Below, piece by piece: positions 33,457 to 42,099 of a stretch of 64,000 nt of DNA. This stretch comes from Euzebyella marina (GTDB lineage: Bacteria; Bacteroidota; Bacteroidia; Flavobacteriales; Flavobacteriaceae), in contig NZ_JACYFK010000001.1 in assembly GCF_014855515.1 (NCBI RefSeq), forward strand, positions 558,001 to 622,000, read 5' to 3'. Position 1 is the first letter of the stretch; each line of letters opens with the position of its first letter. Below the pieces are notes generated by a model, which was not told where the DNA came from, did not search any database, and was given only the letters and a program-made list of their open reading frames with translations. A program made the position numbers and the translations under genes.

Positions 33457-35220
33457 TTACTCGGTAACGACTTTTATAGGCTCGATAGGCTCGCCACTCT
33501 CTTCTTGCTCTTTTCTTAGGTCAGCCACCAGTGTTTCTTCAATCTCAGACGCCTCGTTACCGAAGCTGGAGCGTACGAAAGTCAACACTTGGGCAATTTC
33601 TTTGTCGCTTAGAAAACGATGTTGTGGCATAACCCCGTTATATACCTCATCACCAACTTTAAGGCTACCTTCCATACCGTTTAGCAAAACTTTCACCAAC
33701 CGCTCTTGATCACCAGTAACCCAATCGGTCTCCACCAATGGTGGAAAGCGCCCAGAAGCTCCTCTACCGTTCATTTGATGGCAAGCGCTGCAATACTGCT
33801 GATAGATTTTTGCCCCGCCCACCAAATTTTTAGGCATTAGGTTATCTTTCTCAAAATCTGGGGTTCTTATATGGGATAATTTTTTGTGCTCTTCCATCGA
33901 AGCCAATTGCTCCGCACCAAAATCGTTCTTATCGCCGTTATAGACCACCTTCCATATTTTCCCTTTTACCGAGTCGGAGATATATAGCTCTCCATCGGGG
34001 CCTATCGCTAAACCCATGGGCCTATGGGCAGCATCTTTGGTATTGACTATAGGGTCTACCTTGGCAAAGCCATCTGCAAAAACCTCAAATTCTCCACTAG
34101 GCTTGCCGTCTTTGAAAGGTACGAAGCCCACGAAATAACCTGACTGCGGATAAGGTGCTCTATTGGTAGAACCGTGAAAGGTAATAAAAGCGCCATGCTT
34201 GTACCTTTCGGGAAATTGATCACCCTCGTAAAAAACCAAATCGTTAGGGGCCCAATGACCCGGGAAACCTATTATCGGATCATCGTATTGATCGCAACGA
34301 CCTACTATCTTACCATCACCCCCATATTCAGGGGCCAGCACCTTTTTACCTTGCATTTGATCGTAATAGCAATAGGGCCATCCGAAATGGGTACCTTCCT
34401 CGATTTTGATAAATTCTTCCGAAGGCAATAAAGCACTTTGATGTGAATCATATAAGTTGGGCCATAACCTCAAAAGATCATCGCGGCCGTGAACAACACC
34501 GTACAGTTCTCCATCTACCGGATTCCAGTTCATAGCGACCAAGCTTCTAATACCCGATGCATATTTATATCCGTCTTTTTGCGTTTGTCCTAATTTGTTG
34601 GCATCAAAACGCCAAACCCCGGCATGATCTTCAAGTTGCGGACATGGGTCGAGACCCGGTGCGCCTGGTGTACGCTTTGGTTCTTGGCAAGCGTTAGAGG
34701 GAGCCCCAAAAGGAACGTACATATACCCTTCATCATCAAAAGCAATGGGCTTACCTATATGTTCGTGCTTACCATGTTCATGGTCGTCGGTCACGACTAC
34801 CTGCACCTCTCCCTCAGGGGTAAGCGAACCTGGCTTTAATTTTTGTCTATAAACAACAAGATCCGAACTATAATATATATAGCCGTTATAAACCCTCATT
34901 GCCGTTGCATAGCTCCAACGTGAACCTTTTTCAGTGCCCCCAAATTTGGCGGTCTCATCGGCATAGTCATCACCATTGGTATCGAGTAATGCCATTACGG
35001 CCTTATCGGGCTCTGCATTTCTTAATTTGGCATAGACCACATGCTCGTCTGAAACTGCTAGGTGTCTTACGGTCTCGTCGACCTGTTCGATAACCACAGA
35101 TGAAGTGAAACCATCGGGAAGATAGAGATCTCCCCCCTTTTCCTCGGGGGCACACTGCAACATAATGGCAGTGGCCCCGAGTACTAGTAAAGGACTCTTT
35201 CGAGGGAAATTGGGATACAT
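33457..35220 (-). CDS. PQQ-type sugar dehydrogenase/cytochrome c fusion lipoprotein
   Basis: A 587-residue lipoprotein (lipobox AIMLQC) with two parts. Residues about 30-430 form a six-bladed propeller like soluble glucose/sorbosone dehydrogenases (HFGWPYCYYD, PMGLAIGPDGELYISDS). The last about 120 residues form a class I cytochrome c with haem motif CSACH and a distal Met in GVMPQHR. Substrate electrons would pass from PQQ to haem and then to the respiratory chain, outside the cytoplasmic membrane. The usual substrate is the C1 of an aldose. It is the first gene of a tight minus-strand operon (gaps 10, 43, 23 and 19 bases). Confidence 0.92.
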   Translation of the reverse strand: MYPNFPRKSPLLVLGATAIMLQCAPEEKGGDLYLPDGFTSSVVIEQVDETVRHLAVSDEHVVYAKLRNAEPDKAVMALLDTNGDDYADETAKFGGTEKGSRWSYATAMRVYNGYIYYSSDLVVYRQKLKPGSLTPEGEVQVVVTDDHEHGKHEHIGKPIAFDDEGYMYVPFGAPSNACQEPKRTPGAPGLDPCPQLEDHAGVWRFDANKLGQTQKDGYKYASGIRSLVAMNWNPVDGELYGVVHGRDDLLRLWPNLYDSHQSALLPSEEFIKIEEGTHFGWPYCYYDQMQGKKVLAPEYGGDGKIVGRCDQYDDPIIGFPGHWAPNDLVFYEGDQFPERYKHGAFITFHGSTNRAPYPQSGYFVGFVPFKDGKPSGEFEVFADGFAKVDPIVNTKDAAHRPMGLAIGPDGELYISDSVKGKIWKVVYNGDKNDFGAEQLASMEEHKKLSHIRTPDFEKDNLMPKNLVGGAKIYQQYCSACHQMNGRGASGRFPPLVETDWVTGDQERLVKVLLNGMEGSLKVGDEVYNGVMPQHRFLSDKEIAQVLTFVRSSFGNEASEIEETLVADLRKEQEESGEPIEPIKVVTE

Positions 35221-35319
35221 AATTTCAGGTTAGTTTGGTTTGGTATTTTGTTATTCTTGGTAAATAACAGTCTTAAAGTAGTGCACTTTTACATACCCGC
35301 CAAAAAATTAAACATAAAA

Positions 35320-35333
35320 TGTGCTCGAGCACA
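35320..35333. promoter_or_regulatory. 14-base perfect palindrome upstream of the sugar-dehydrogenase operon
   Basis: TGTGCTCGAGCACA is its own reverse complement, is GC-rich compared with its surroundings, and lies 100 bases upstream of the first gene of the operon. Its form, with a central CG, is that of LacI- or GntR-type dimer sites. The interval 35221-35404 holds no gene. Confidence 0.5.
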
Positions 35334-35404
35334 CCAATTTTTTCAAGAATGATATAAAAAGATTGTTCTATTTACAGTAATCTCAAAGAAACGTTGCGAA
35401 TTTT

Positions 35405-36139
35405 CTATTCGAAAGTCAAGCTTCCGAAAAATTCTGGACGATGAAAATCAGGCCTTTCGGTATCGATGGCATTCCACGAAACGTAGTGCGGCTTAGACGT
35501 ATCATCACCACATTTGTAGAAATTCGCTTTTGACTTTAATCCTTTTAATTCGAAATCTTTGGAATACGTCCAAACTTCCTCAGATATCACAACGGTCATC
35601 TCCCAGTCATGTCCTCCACCCTTTTCTTCAAAAGGAATATTCCCCAGACTTGACCTTACTTTTATATATTGTTTTATGATATCCTTGTCAATAAAGGTAC
35701 GCTTACCTCTACCTGGGCCATAGGCCAAATGCGTAGTGCCAATACAATTGAATTCAAAATTGTAATAATTACCATCTTGCAGGGGATCGATAAAAAACTC
35801 GACGCAGCTATCGCGATGTGTTGAAGAGTTCGGTTCGCTAAATTGGGCAAGCACGTTCTCTTCGGAAACATAGAACTTCAGCCAAATATCATTCTTGTTT
35901 CTGGCAATTCTAAAATGAACCTTTGGCAAATAAGAGTAGACATCCCAGTTCAAAAGTGAAATATTATTAATCTCTGTTTCCGCTTCCAATAATCTTGAAA
36001 CGGTTTCAAGATCAGCTTCTTCCTCAAGTACAATTTGCTTTACAACTATAGATTTTTGTTCCGTATCGGTCTGTGCCATTGAGAATGAATAAATGAAAAT
36101 GAATGCTGCCGCGATGTATTTGCCCAACTTAAAATGCAA
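35405..36139 (-). CDS. Secreted CBM9-like carbohydrate-binding protein
   Basis: A 244-residue protein with a Sec signal peptide (IFIYSFSMAQ). Most of the mature part is one CBM9-like beta-sandwich with the signature WLKFYVSEENV, DSCVEFFIDP and YYNFEFNCIGT, plus the closing FGSLTF. In Bacteroidota such free-standing modules are secreted sugar-binding proteins of unclear role. It is transcribed in the same direction as the sugar-dehydrogenase operon, 184 bases upstream of it, with the palindrome in between. It may deliver or sense a sugar for that pathway, which is inference. Confidence 0.85.
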   Translation of the reverse strand: MHFKLGKYIAAAFIFIYSFSMAQTDTEQKSIVVKQIVLEEEADLETVSRLLEAETEINNISLLNWDVYSYLPKVHFRIARNKNDIWLKFYVSEENVLAQFSEPNSSTHRDSCVEFFIDPLQDGNYYNFEFNCIGTTHLAYGPGRGKRTFIDKDIIKQYIKVRSSLGNIPFEEKGGGHDWEMTVVISEEVWTYSKDFELKGLKSKANFYKCGDDTSKPHYVSWNAIDTERPDFHRPEFFGSLTFE

Positions 36140-36299
36140 TTAATGAATTACCACAAATAGAATATAGCTACTAAACTATTTATCAACACCTTATAAAAGT
36201 ATCGATTTTACATATATCCTCAAGATAAAAATAAAGCCAAGCGGTAAAAAATAATGTAGGTCTGATGTCAGACAAAAGAATGACATGAAAATCGAATTC

Positions 36300-38126
36300 C
36301 TATATCTCCAAGACATCTTCACCTAAATTGCTGTCATGCAACAGGCTTATCCATTCTTTCCTATTCAAAAGTACGGCTCGCTGGTTAATGGACCCCTTGT
36401 CGGTAACCTCTCCATTTTTGATACTCAACTCGAACCTAGCAATCATCGCTCGTCTTACCACAGTTGTGGCGCCCGTGTTTTTTTTGGCTAAATTTCTAAG
36501 TGCCCCTAGAATGCTCTCCTCTATTTTTTGCTTCCTATCATGCTCCACAACAACTTTTTTCAGATGATCGAACGAATGATCAGGATTTAAAAATAGCAGG
36601 GCTCCGACAAAATCTTTATCATGCCCTGTAAGCACTGCATCTCGAATAAGCCCGTTACTTTCGGCAATCAACTGGGCCCGAAGAAGCCCTACATTGACCC
36701 AAGTACCGGAATTAAGCTTAAAGTTCTCGGTAATTCTTCCGTCGTAAATCAATCCTGCACTCGGGTTGTCGACATCTTCAAATTTTAACGCATCTCCACT
36801 TTTAAAAAAACCTTCTTCATCAAAAGCATTGGATGTCTGCCAATCATCGTTCCAATAACCAGGTGTAAGATTAGGGCCCTTAAAGCGTACTTCAAAGGCA
36901 TCACCAAAGGGCACTAATTTTGTTGTCATTCCTGGAACAGGAACTCCTAAATTTCCGGCCCTTTGCTCATAACTTGTATTGAACATGGTCGATGGGCAAG
37001 CTTCGGTCATACCATATCCGGAAGAAATCAACACACGTTTTCCGGTAGTTCTTAAGGCCAAAGCATCTAAACAATCACGAACATGCTGGGATAAACTGGC
37101 ACCACCGAAAAAGAGCATTTTAAGTTGGCTAAAAAATGTTTCGCAAAGATTGTTATCTTTCTGCAACACCCCGACCAATTCTTCAAACCCCTTGGGAACA
37201 TTGAAATAGACCGTAGGCGGGATCTCCCTTAGATTTTTTATCGTCACCAGAGTACCTTCAGGAGTAGGGTTTCCTTCATCTATATAAAGTGTACCGCCAT
37301 TATAAAAAGCGAGACCGAAATTATGGTTACCCCCAAAAGTATGGCTCCAAGGAAGCCAATCGATTAAGGTAAGTCCGCCATTTTTCATAAACGGATAGGT
37401 CTGGGTAATCTGTTGTAAATTACTCGTTAGGTTGGCTTGGGTATTCATAACCCCTTTAGGCATTCCGGTAGAGCCGGAAGTAAAAAGAATTTTTGCAATT
37501 GAATTCCCTTTAATTTTTTGATGCGCCTGTAAAACAGCTTTTGTCACTGGCGTTTCCAAAACATCTTGAAACAATAGGGCATTTTGCACAGGGTTTTCCA
37601 CTACCACAAGTGTAGCAGAAGTTTCTAGACTATTCAAGGCACTTGCATATTGTTGGCCATCCTGAACAAAAATTAGACCTGGGTCAAGCAATTCAATACA
37701 ATGCTTAAGCTTTCTAAAATCGGTGGATTTTAGGGAATAGGCCGGACTAATTGCCGAAAAAACGACACCTACATGTTGTGCAGCAAGGGCCAATAAGCCA
37801 TGTTGCCAACTGTTACCCGAGAGCACAACAATTGGTTTCGCCTCGCCATTCTTATTGTTAAGCAAGAACTGACCGATGTTCTGAATTTTGTGCCATACTT
37901 CAGCATAGGTAAATTTCAGCCAGTCACCACTTTTGTTTCTTTGGGCAAGTAAGACACTATCTGGCGTTTGTTCATACCAATAACGAAGGCGTTCGGTGAC
38001 CTTCTGCGGGAAATCTTCCAAAGCAATTTTCGAGCGGAGCAAAATAGTGCCATCGGCACGCATTTGCCTATCAATGTCAATGGATATGGTCGGAACCTCT
38101 AAATACGGAGTGTCTTGTTGCGTCAA
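36300..38126 (-). CDS. Feruloyl-CoA synthase-like AMP-binding ligase
   Basis: A 608-residue cytosolic adenylate-forming enzyme. The P-loop is LFTSGSTGMPKGVMN, the A5 motif is SSGYGMTEACPSTMF, and the A7-A8 segment is GFFKSGDALKFEDVDNP followed by YDGRITENFKLNSGTWV. Together these match feruloyl-CoA synthases, which activate hydroxycinnamic or other aromatic acids with ATP and CoA. Length agrees with that family. It is 15 bases downstream of an SDR dehydrogenase gene, forming a two-gene operon. Ferulate is esterified to xylans, and a xylan locus lies 15 kb away, but that link is only suggestive. Fatty or aliphatic acids remain possible substrates. Confidence 0.86.
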   Translation of the reverse strand: MTQQDTPYLEVPTISIDIDRQMRADGTILLRSKIALEDFPQKVTERLRYWYEQTPDSVLLAQRNKSGDWLKFTYAEVWHKIQNIGQFLLNNKNGEAKPIVVLSGNSWQHGLLALAAQHVGVVFSAISPAYSLKSTDFRKLKHCIELLDPGLIFVQDGQQYASALNSLETSATLVVVENPVQNALLFQDVLETPVTKAVLQAHQKIKGNSIAKILFTSGSTGMPKGVMNTQANLTSNLQQITQTYPFMKNGGLTLIDWLPWSHTFGGNHNFGLAFYNGGTLYIDEGNPTPEGTLVTIKNLREIPPTVYFNVPKGFEELVGVLQKDNNLCETFFSQLKMLFFGGASLSQHVRDCLDALALRTTGKRVLISSGYGMTEACPSTMFNTSYEQRAGNLGVPVPGMTTKLVPFGDAFEVRFKGPNLTPGYWNDDWQTSNAFDEEGFFKSGDALKFEDVDNPSAGLIYDGRITENFKLNSGTWVNVGLLRAQLIAESNGLIRDAVLTGHDKDFVGALLFLNPDHSFDHLKKVVVEHDRKQKIEESILGALRNLAKKNTGATTVVRRAMIARFELSIKNGEVTDKGSINQRAVLLNRKEWISLLHDSNLGEDVLEI

Positions 38127-38141
38127 CAGTTTTAGTTTAAT

Positions 38142-38909
38142 TTATTTTGCGGCCATTCTAATGGCACCATCTAAACGAATGGTCTCACCGTTGAGCATTT
38201 GGTTCTCTATTATATGCTGTGCCAATTGAGCGAATTCTTCTGGTTTACCCAATCGGGAAGGGAATGGTACCTGTTGCCCCAATGATTCTTTAACTTCTTC
38301 GGAAAAACCCATAAGCAAAGGAGTCTCGAAAGTTCCAGGGGCAATGGTCATCACACGAATACCAAAACGGGCCAATTCTCGAGCTATGGGCAGCATCATT
38401 GAAATGATGCCTCCTTTTGAGGCCGAATAAGCGGCTTGGCCTATTTGTCCTTCATAAGCCGCTACCGATGCGGTGTTGATGATAATACCACGCTCGCCAT
38501 CGTCTTCCGGTACATTCTGGTGCATAACATCTGCCGCCAATCGCAACACATTAAATGTTCCGATCAGGTTGATTTCAACAACTTTTTTAAAAGTAGCAAG
38601 TTGATGGATCCCACTTCTACCTAAAACCCGCTCTCCGGGGCCTATACCCGCACAATTGATTACCCCATTGAGCCTGCCGAATTTATTCAGCGCCTTCTCA
38701 AGGGCCAACTTGACGACCTCCTCATCGGTGACGTCTGTCTTGCAAAACAAGGCATCAGCACCTAGTTCATTTACTACTTTTTCACCTGCTCCCTCATTGA
38801 TATCGGCCAGAACGGCTTGGCCTCCATTTTTTAAAATCATTTTGGCCACTGCCAGACCAAGGCCCGAAGCCCCACCGGTAATCAAAAAAACTTTGTTCTG
38901 AATTTGCAT
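38142..38909 (-). CDS. SDR 3-hydroxyacyl-CoA dehydrogenase-like
   Basis: A 255-residue short-chain dehydrogenase. The cofactor motif [13 protein letters not shown], an Asp at the end of strand 2 (VLADIN) indicating NAD preference, NCAGIGPG, and catalytic Tyr/Lys in AAYSASKGG are all present. The best family match is the HSD17B10/type II 3-hydroxyacyl-CoA dehydrogenase group ([12 protein letters not shown]). Paired with the CoA ligase 15 bases downstream, it would oxidise a 3-hydroxyacyl-CoA, as in beta-oxidative shortening of an activated aromatic or fatty acid. No thiolase or hydratase gene is nearby. Confidence 0.9.
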   Translation of the reverse strand: MQIQNKVFLITGGASGLGLAVAKMILKNGGQAVLADINEGAGEKVVNELGADALFCKTDVTDEEVVKLALEKALNKFGRLNGVINCAGIGPGERVLGRSGIHQLATFKKVVEINLIGTFNVLRLAADVMHQNVPEDDGERGIIINTASVAAYEGQIGQAAYSASKGGIISMMLPIARELARFGIRVMTIAPGTFETPLLMGFSEEVKESLGQQVPFPSRLGKPEEFAQLAQHIIENQMLNGETIRLDGAIRMAAK

Positions 38910-39066
38910 ATGTTTATCCGATCAAGAATGCTAGGCGATAATACCTGTTGTCGTTTTCACCGTTACGAAGATAATCATATCAAACGGCTTATTAAACCCT
39001 TTTGAATGTACCTTATTATGAGGTAATTAGTTTAACTTTATAGGAGAACTCAACACAATAAGGTAA

Positions 39067-39468
39067 ATGAACACTACCGTTCGCATAGCCAGAATACTGT
39101 CTGTCTACCTAATTATTACCGGGGCAGGGTTTGGTATATCACCTGATTTTTATACTCAGTTGATAGCCCATACAGGAACAGACCCGATTCTTATTAATTT
39201 GTCCGGAATGGTGCATTTCTTTATCGGTATGACCATTATCGCTTATCATTTCGTTTGGAAGTCTTTTCTCGAAATTGCAGTTTCATTATTGGGTTGTCTG
39301 TTTCTCTTGAAGGGAATTTTCTTGATAACCATTCCTGAACTCATCTTGCAGTCCGGTGACAACCCCGCTCAAATACCTTGGCTCATGTCTACTGGGTTTC
39401 TATTGGTGGGCATTATACTAGCTTACCTGAGTTTTGTCAAATCCAGCGTACAAGATGAAGAAGATTGA
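39067..39468 (+). CDS. Small membrane protein, unknown function
   Basis: A 133-residue protein with four hydrophobic segments (near residues 8-28, 42-62, 67-90 and 100-125) and an acidic C-terminus. It vaguely resembles DUF4345-type small membrane proteins. No catalytic motif is visible. It is followed closely by another small unknown gene on the same strand. Confidence 0.7.
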   Translation: MNTTVRIARILSVYLIITGAGFGISPDFYTQLIAHTGTDPILINLSGMVHFFIGMTIIAYHFVWKSFLEIAVSLLGCLFLLKGIFLITIPELILQSGDNPAQIPWLMSTGFLLVGIILAYLSFVKSSVQDEED

Positions 39469-39488
39469 TCAACTCAATTAGACGAAAA

Positions 39489-39974
39489 ATGAAAATAATC
39501 TCAAGTTCTAGCAAAGGAAACTATAAGGTAACAGACGCCCAAAAAGAGGTTTGTGAAGTAACCTATCAAAACTGGTTTTCTAGCAAGGCCACTACGGTTT
39601 TCAAAGGTCACACCATTGAGTTAAGCCCTAAAAATATATGGACGAGCAAAGTGATTATTACCAAAGACGGGGCGATTATTGGCGATATTACCTTTAATCT
39701 GAAGGCAGAAATAGTTATCTGTATTAGAGACAAAACTCAAAAAGAACATTTTTATATTTTACGAAATAAAGGAGTGTTTCATCTAAAGTTTGAATTATTC
39801 AATCAAGATGACAAGCGGTTGTTGACCATGGTTTCAAGCAATAAATGGTTGAAAACAAGTTATGATTACTCCATAGAATCAGTACGGCCCAATTTTAATA
39901 TCGAGCTAGCAGAACTTCTCATTTATTGCGGTTATTCGGCCAATCTCTACCTCACCATGATAAGTGCTATTTGA
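39489..39974 (+). CDS. Conserved-type hypothetical protein, LURP-like fold possible
   Basis: A protein of about 161 residues, predicted soluble and rich in beta strands, without a signal peptide. Alternating strands (VIITKDGAIIGDITF, HFYILRNKGVFHLKFELFN) recall tubby/LURP-one-like barrels, but the match is weak and I assign no function. The frame is open upstream to 39465, overlapping the previous gene by four bases. I prefer the first ATG at 39489. It probably forms an operon with the membrane protein gene before it. Confidence 0.65.
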   Translation: MKIISSSSKGNYKVTDAQKEVCEVTYQNWFSSKATTVFKGHTIELSPKNIWTSKVIITKDGAIIGDITFNLKAEIVICIRDKTQKEHFYILRNKGVFHLKFELFNQDDKRLLTMVSSNKWLKTSYDYSIESVRPNFNIELAELLIYCGYSANLYLTMISAI

Positions 39975-40048
39975 GCATTTATTTAAAGATGGGCACTTTT
40001 CAAATGAGTTTAGTATCTTGTCTTGAAACTCAACTTAAAGTAACCACC

Positions 40049-41410
40049 ATGAAACGCAAACATTTCATTCAGACCACCTCTGTCGCGGTGGTAGGCACCA
40101 TGCTGAACCCATTATCTTCTTGTAAAACTGAAAAAAAGGCGCCAATTGAGGCTGAACCAGTGCCCGATAGAAAAAACTGGGCCGGTAATTATACCTATCA
40201 AGCCGAAAATATTTATGAACCTAGCTCTGTGGAAGAAGTTCAACAACTCGTTAAAAAACTAGATTCGCAGAAAGCATTGGGTTCTACCCATTGTTTCAAT
40301 GATATTGCCGATAGCCCAAAAAACCAGATTTCGACCAAAAAACTGAACAAAGTAGTTCAACTCAATAAAGAGAATAAAACCTTGACGGTAGAAGCAGGAG
40401 CCCGATATGGCGATTTTGCCGAAATGCTGCACAAAGAAGGCTTTGCATTGCACAATTTGGCTTCATTACCGCATATATCGGTTGCCGGCGCATGTGCCAC
40501 GGCCACACATGGCTCAGGTGTCAACAATAAGAACTTAGCAGGGCAAGTTGTTTCCTTAGAATTGGTCAAACCGGATGGCAGCCTTGTCACCTTGAATAGG
40601 GAACATCCAGACTTTGGTGCCGTAGTCGTAGGCCTAGGCGCCTTTGGTATTATCACTAAGGTCACCTTGATGCTTCAGGATACTTTTGATGTTCGGCAAG
40701 ATGTGTTTTTAGATTTACCCCTAGAATCGGTCAAATCGAACTTTGATGATATTATGTCGAGCGGTTATAGCGTAAGTCTCTTCACTGATTGGATGGATAA
40801 AAAAGTGAGCGAAGTCTGGGTGAAGCGAAAAGTGAGCAAAGAAATGACCGATTTGGGAACCCACTTTTACGGTGCCACACCTGCCACAAAGAATATTCAC
40901 CCGATAGTCGCGCTAGATGCAATCAACTGTACCGATCAAATGGGGGTTCCAGGGCCATGGTACGATAGACTTCCACATTTTAAGATGGGTTTTACCCCAA
41001 GTGCCGGTGAAGAATTACAATCGGAATATTTTGTACCGCGAGAACATGCGGTTGATGCCATTTTGGCCATTGAAAAAATGAAAGACGAGATTTTCCCCCA
41101 CATTCTAATCTCTGAAATCAGGTCTATTGCCGCCGACGGTTACTGGATAAGTCCTTGCTTTCAACAAGACTGTATCACCATACACACTACATGGCAGCAA
41201 AAACCAAAAGAAGTCATGGCCCTATTGCCCAAAATAGAGGAAGCCTTAGCGCCTTTCAATGCCAAACCACACTGGGGAAAGCTTTTTACCATCGACCCAA
41301 AGACATTACAAGGTAGATATCAAAAGCATGCCGATTTTCTCGTTTTGGCCAAAAGCTACGACCCTAATGGCAAGTTCAAAAACAATTATTTGAGCAAGAA
41401 CATATATTAG
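40049..41410 (+). CDS. Exported FAD-linked oxidase (alditol/xylitol oxidase-like)
   Basis: A flavoprotein of about 453 residues of the vanillyl-alcohol-oxidase superfamily. The leader has a KR-x-x-F Tat-like pattern followed by a lipobox (LSSC), so it is probably an anchored periplasmic protein. Features of alditol oxidases are the FAD-attachment His in LGSTHCFNDIAD, the ALPHISVAGA-type loop (SLPHISVAGACATATHGSG), and a C-terminal substrate domain ending PNGKFKNNYL. The probable reaction is oxidation of the terminal CH2OH of a polyol or of an aldonolactone. I use the ATG at 40049. It is followed by a two-subunit molybdenum oxidoreductase, giving a run of exported redox enzymes. Confidence 0.88.
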   Translation: MKRKHFIQTTSVAVVGTMLNPLSSCKTEKKAPIEAEPVPDRKNWAGNYTYQAENIYEPSSVEEVQQLVKKLDSQKALGSTHCFNDIADSPKNQISTKKLNKVVQLNKENKTLTVEAGARYGDFAEMLHKEGFALHNLASLPHISVAGACATATHGSGVNNKNLAGQVVSLELVKPDGSLVTLNREHPDFGAVVVGLGAFGIITKVTLMLQDTFDVRQDVFLDLPLESVKSNFDDIMSSGYSVSLFTDWMDKKVSEVWVKRKVSKEMTDLGTHFYGATPATKNIHPIVALDAINCTDQMGVPGPWYDRLPHFKMGFTPSAGEELQSEYFVPREHAVDAILAIEKMKDEIFPHILISEIRSIAADGYWISPCFQQDCITIHTTWQQKPKEVMALLPKIEEALAPFNAKPHWGKLFTIDPKTLQGRYQKHADFLVLAKSYDPNGKFKNNYLSKNIY

Positions 41411-41607
41411 CGCCCCCTTTTGTTCCTAAACAGCCCTTCATCTTAGAAAATGACCAGTTATAGTAGATGGATTCTAATATGGACCTAAAATTCTGATTAT
41501 CAATTCTTATAATTAATCAAATTTTAACAGTGAAGTAAAAATACTATTTGATTTTTGTAAGTCACATACCATCAAAAATTCATAATTTCAAACAAATCTT
41601 TACTATC

Positions 41608-42072
41608 ATGGCTACATTCAACTTAAAAATCAATGGAAAAACCCAAGAGATCGAGGTAGATCCCAGCACACCAATGCTATGGGTCTTGCGCGACCATTTT
41701 CAATTGGTAGGTACCAAATACGGTTGCGGTATAGCACAATGCGGTGCTTGTACCATTCACTTGGGCGATAATGCGGTTCGTTCTTGTCAATTGCCCGTAT
41801 CTGCAGTAGGTGAACAGGAAGTAACAACAATCGAGGGATTGTCAGAGAACGGCGACCATCCGGTTCAAAAGGCTTGGTTAGAGGTAGATGTACCCCAATG
41901 TGGTTATTGCCAAGCGGGTCAGATCATGACAGCTTCGGCCTTTTTGAAATCCAATCCGAACCCGAGCGATGCAGAGATCGAATCGGCTATGAACGGAAAC
42001 ATTTGCCGTTGCGGTACTTACACACGGATTAAGAAAGCCGTAAAAATGGCTGCGAATCCTGACCAATCCTAA
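41608..42072 (+). CDS. [2Fe-2S] subunit of IorAB-type molybdenum oxidoreductase
   Basis: A 154-residue small subunit of the xanthine oxidase family. The plant-type [2Fe-2S] cluster Cys residues are in [18 protein letters not shown]. The second cluster is in [11 protein letters not shown] and [11 protein letters not shown]. It passes electrons from the molybdenum cofactor of the partner encoded 27 bases downstream. It has no signal peptide of its own, so it would be carried across the membrane attached to the Tat-signal-bearing large subunit. I place the start at the ATG 41608, which begins the family's conserved N-terminus. Confidence 0.95.
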   Translation: MATFNLKINGKTQEIEVDPSTPMLWVLRDHFQLVGTKYGCGIAQCGACTIHLGDNAVRSCQLPVSAVGEQEVTTIEGLSENGDHPVQKAWLEVDVPQCGYCQAGQIMTASAFLKSNPNPSDAEIESAMNGNICRCGTYTRIKKAVKMAANPDQS

Positions 42073-42099
42073 TCCTTCAAACTCCCTAAAAGCAACATC

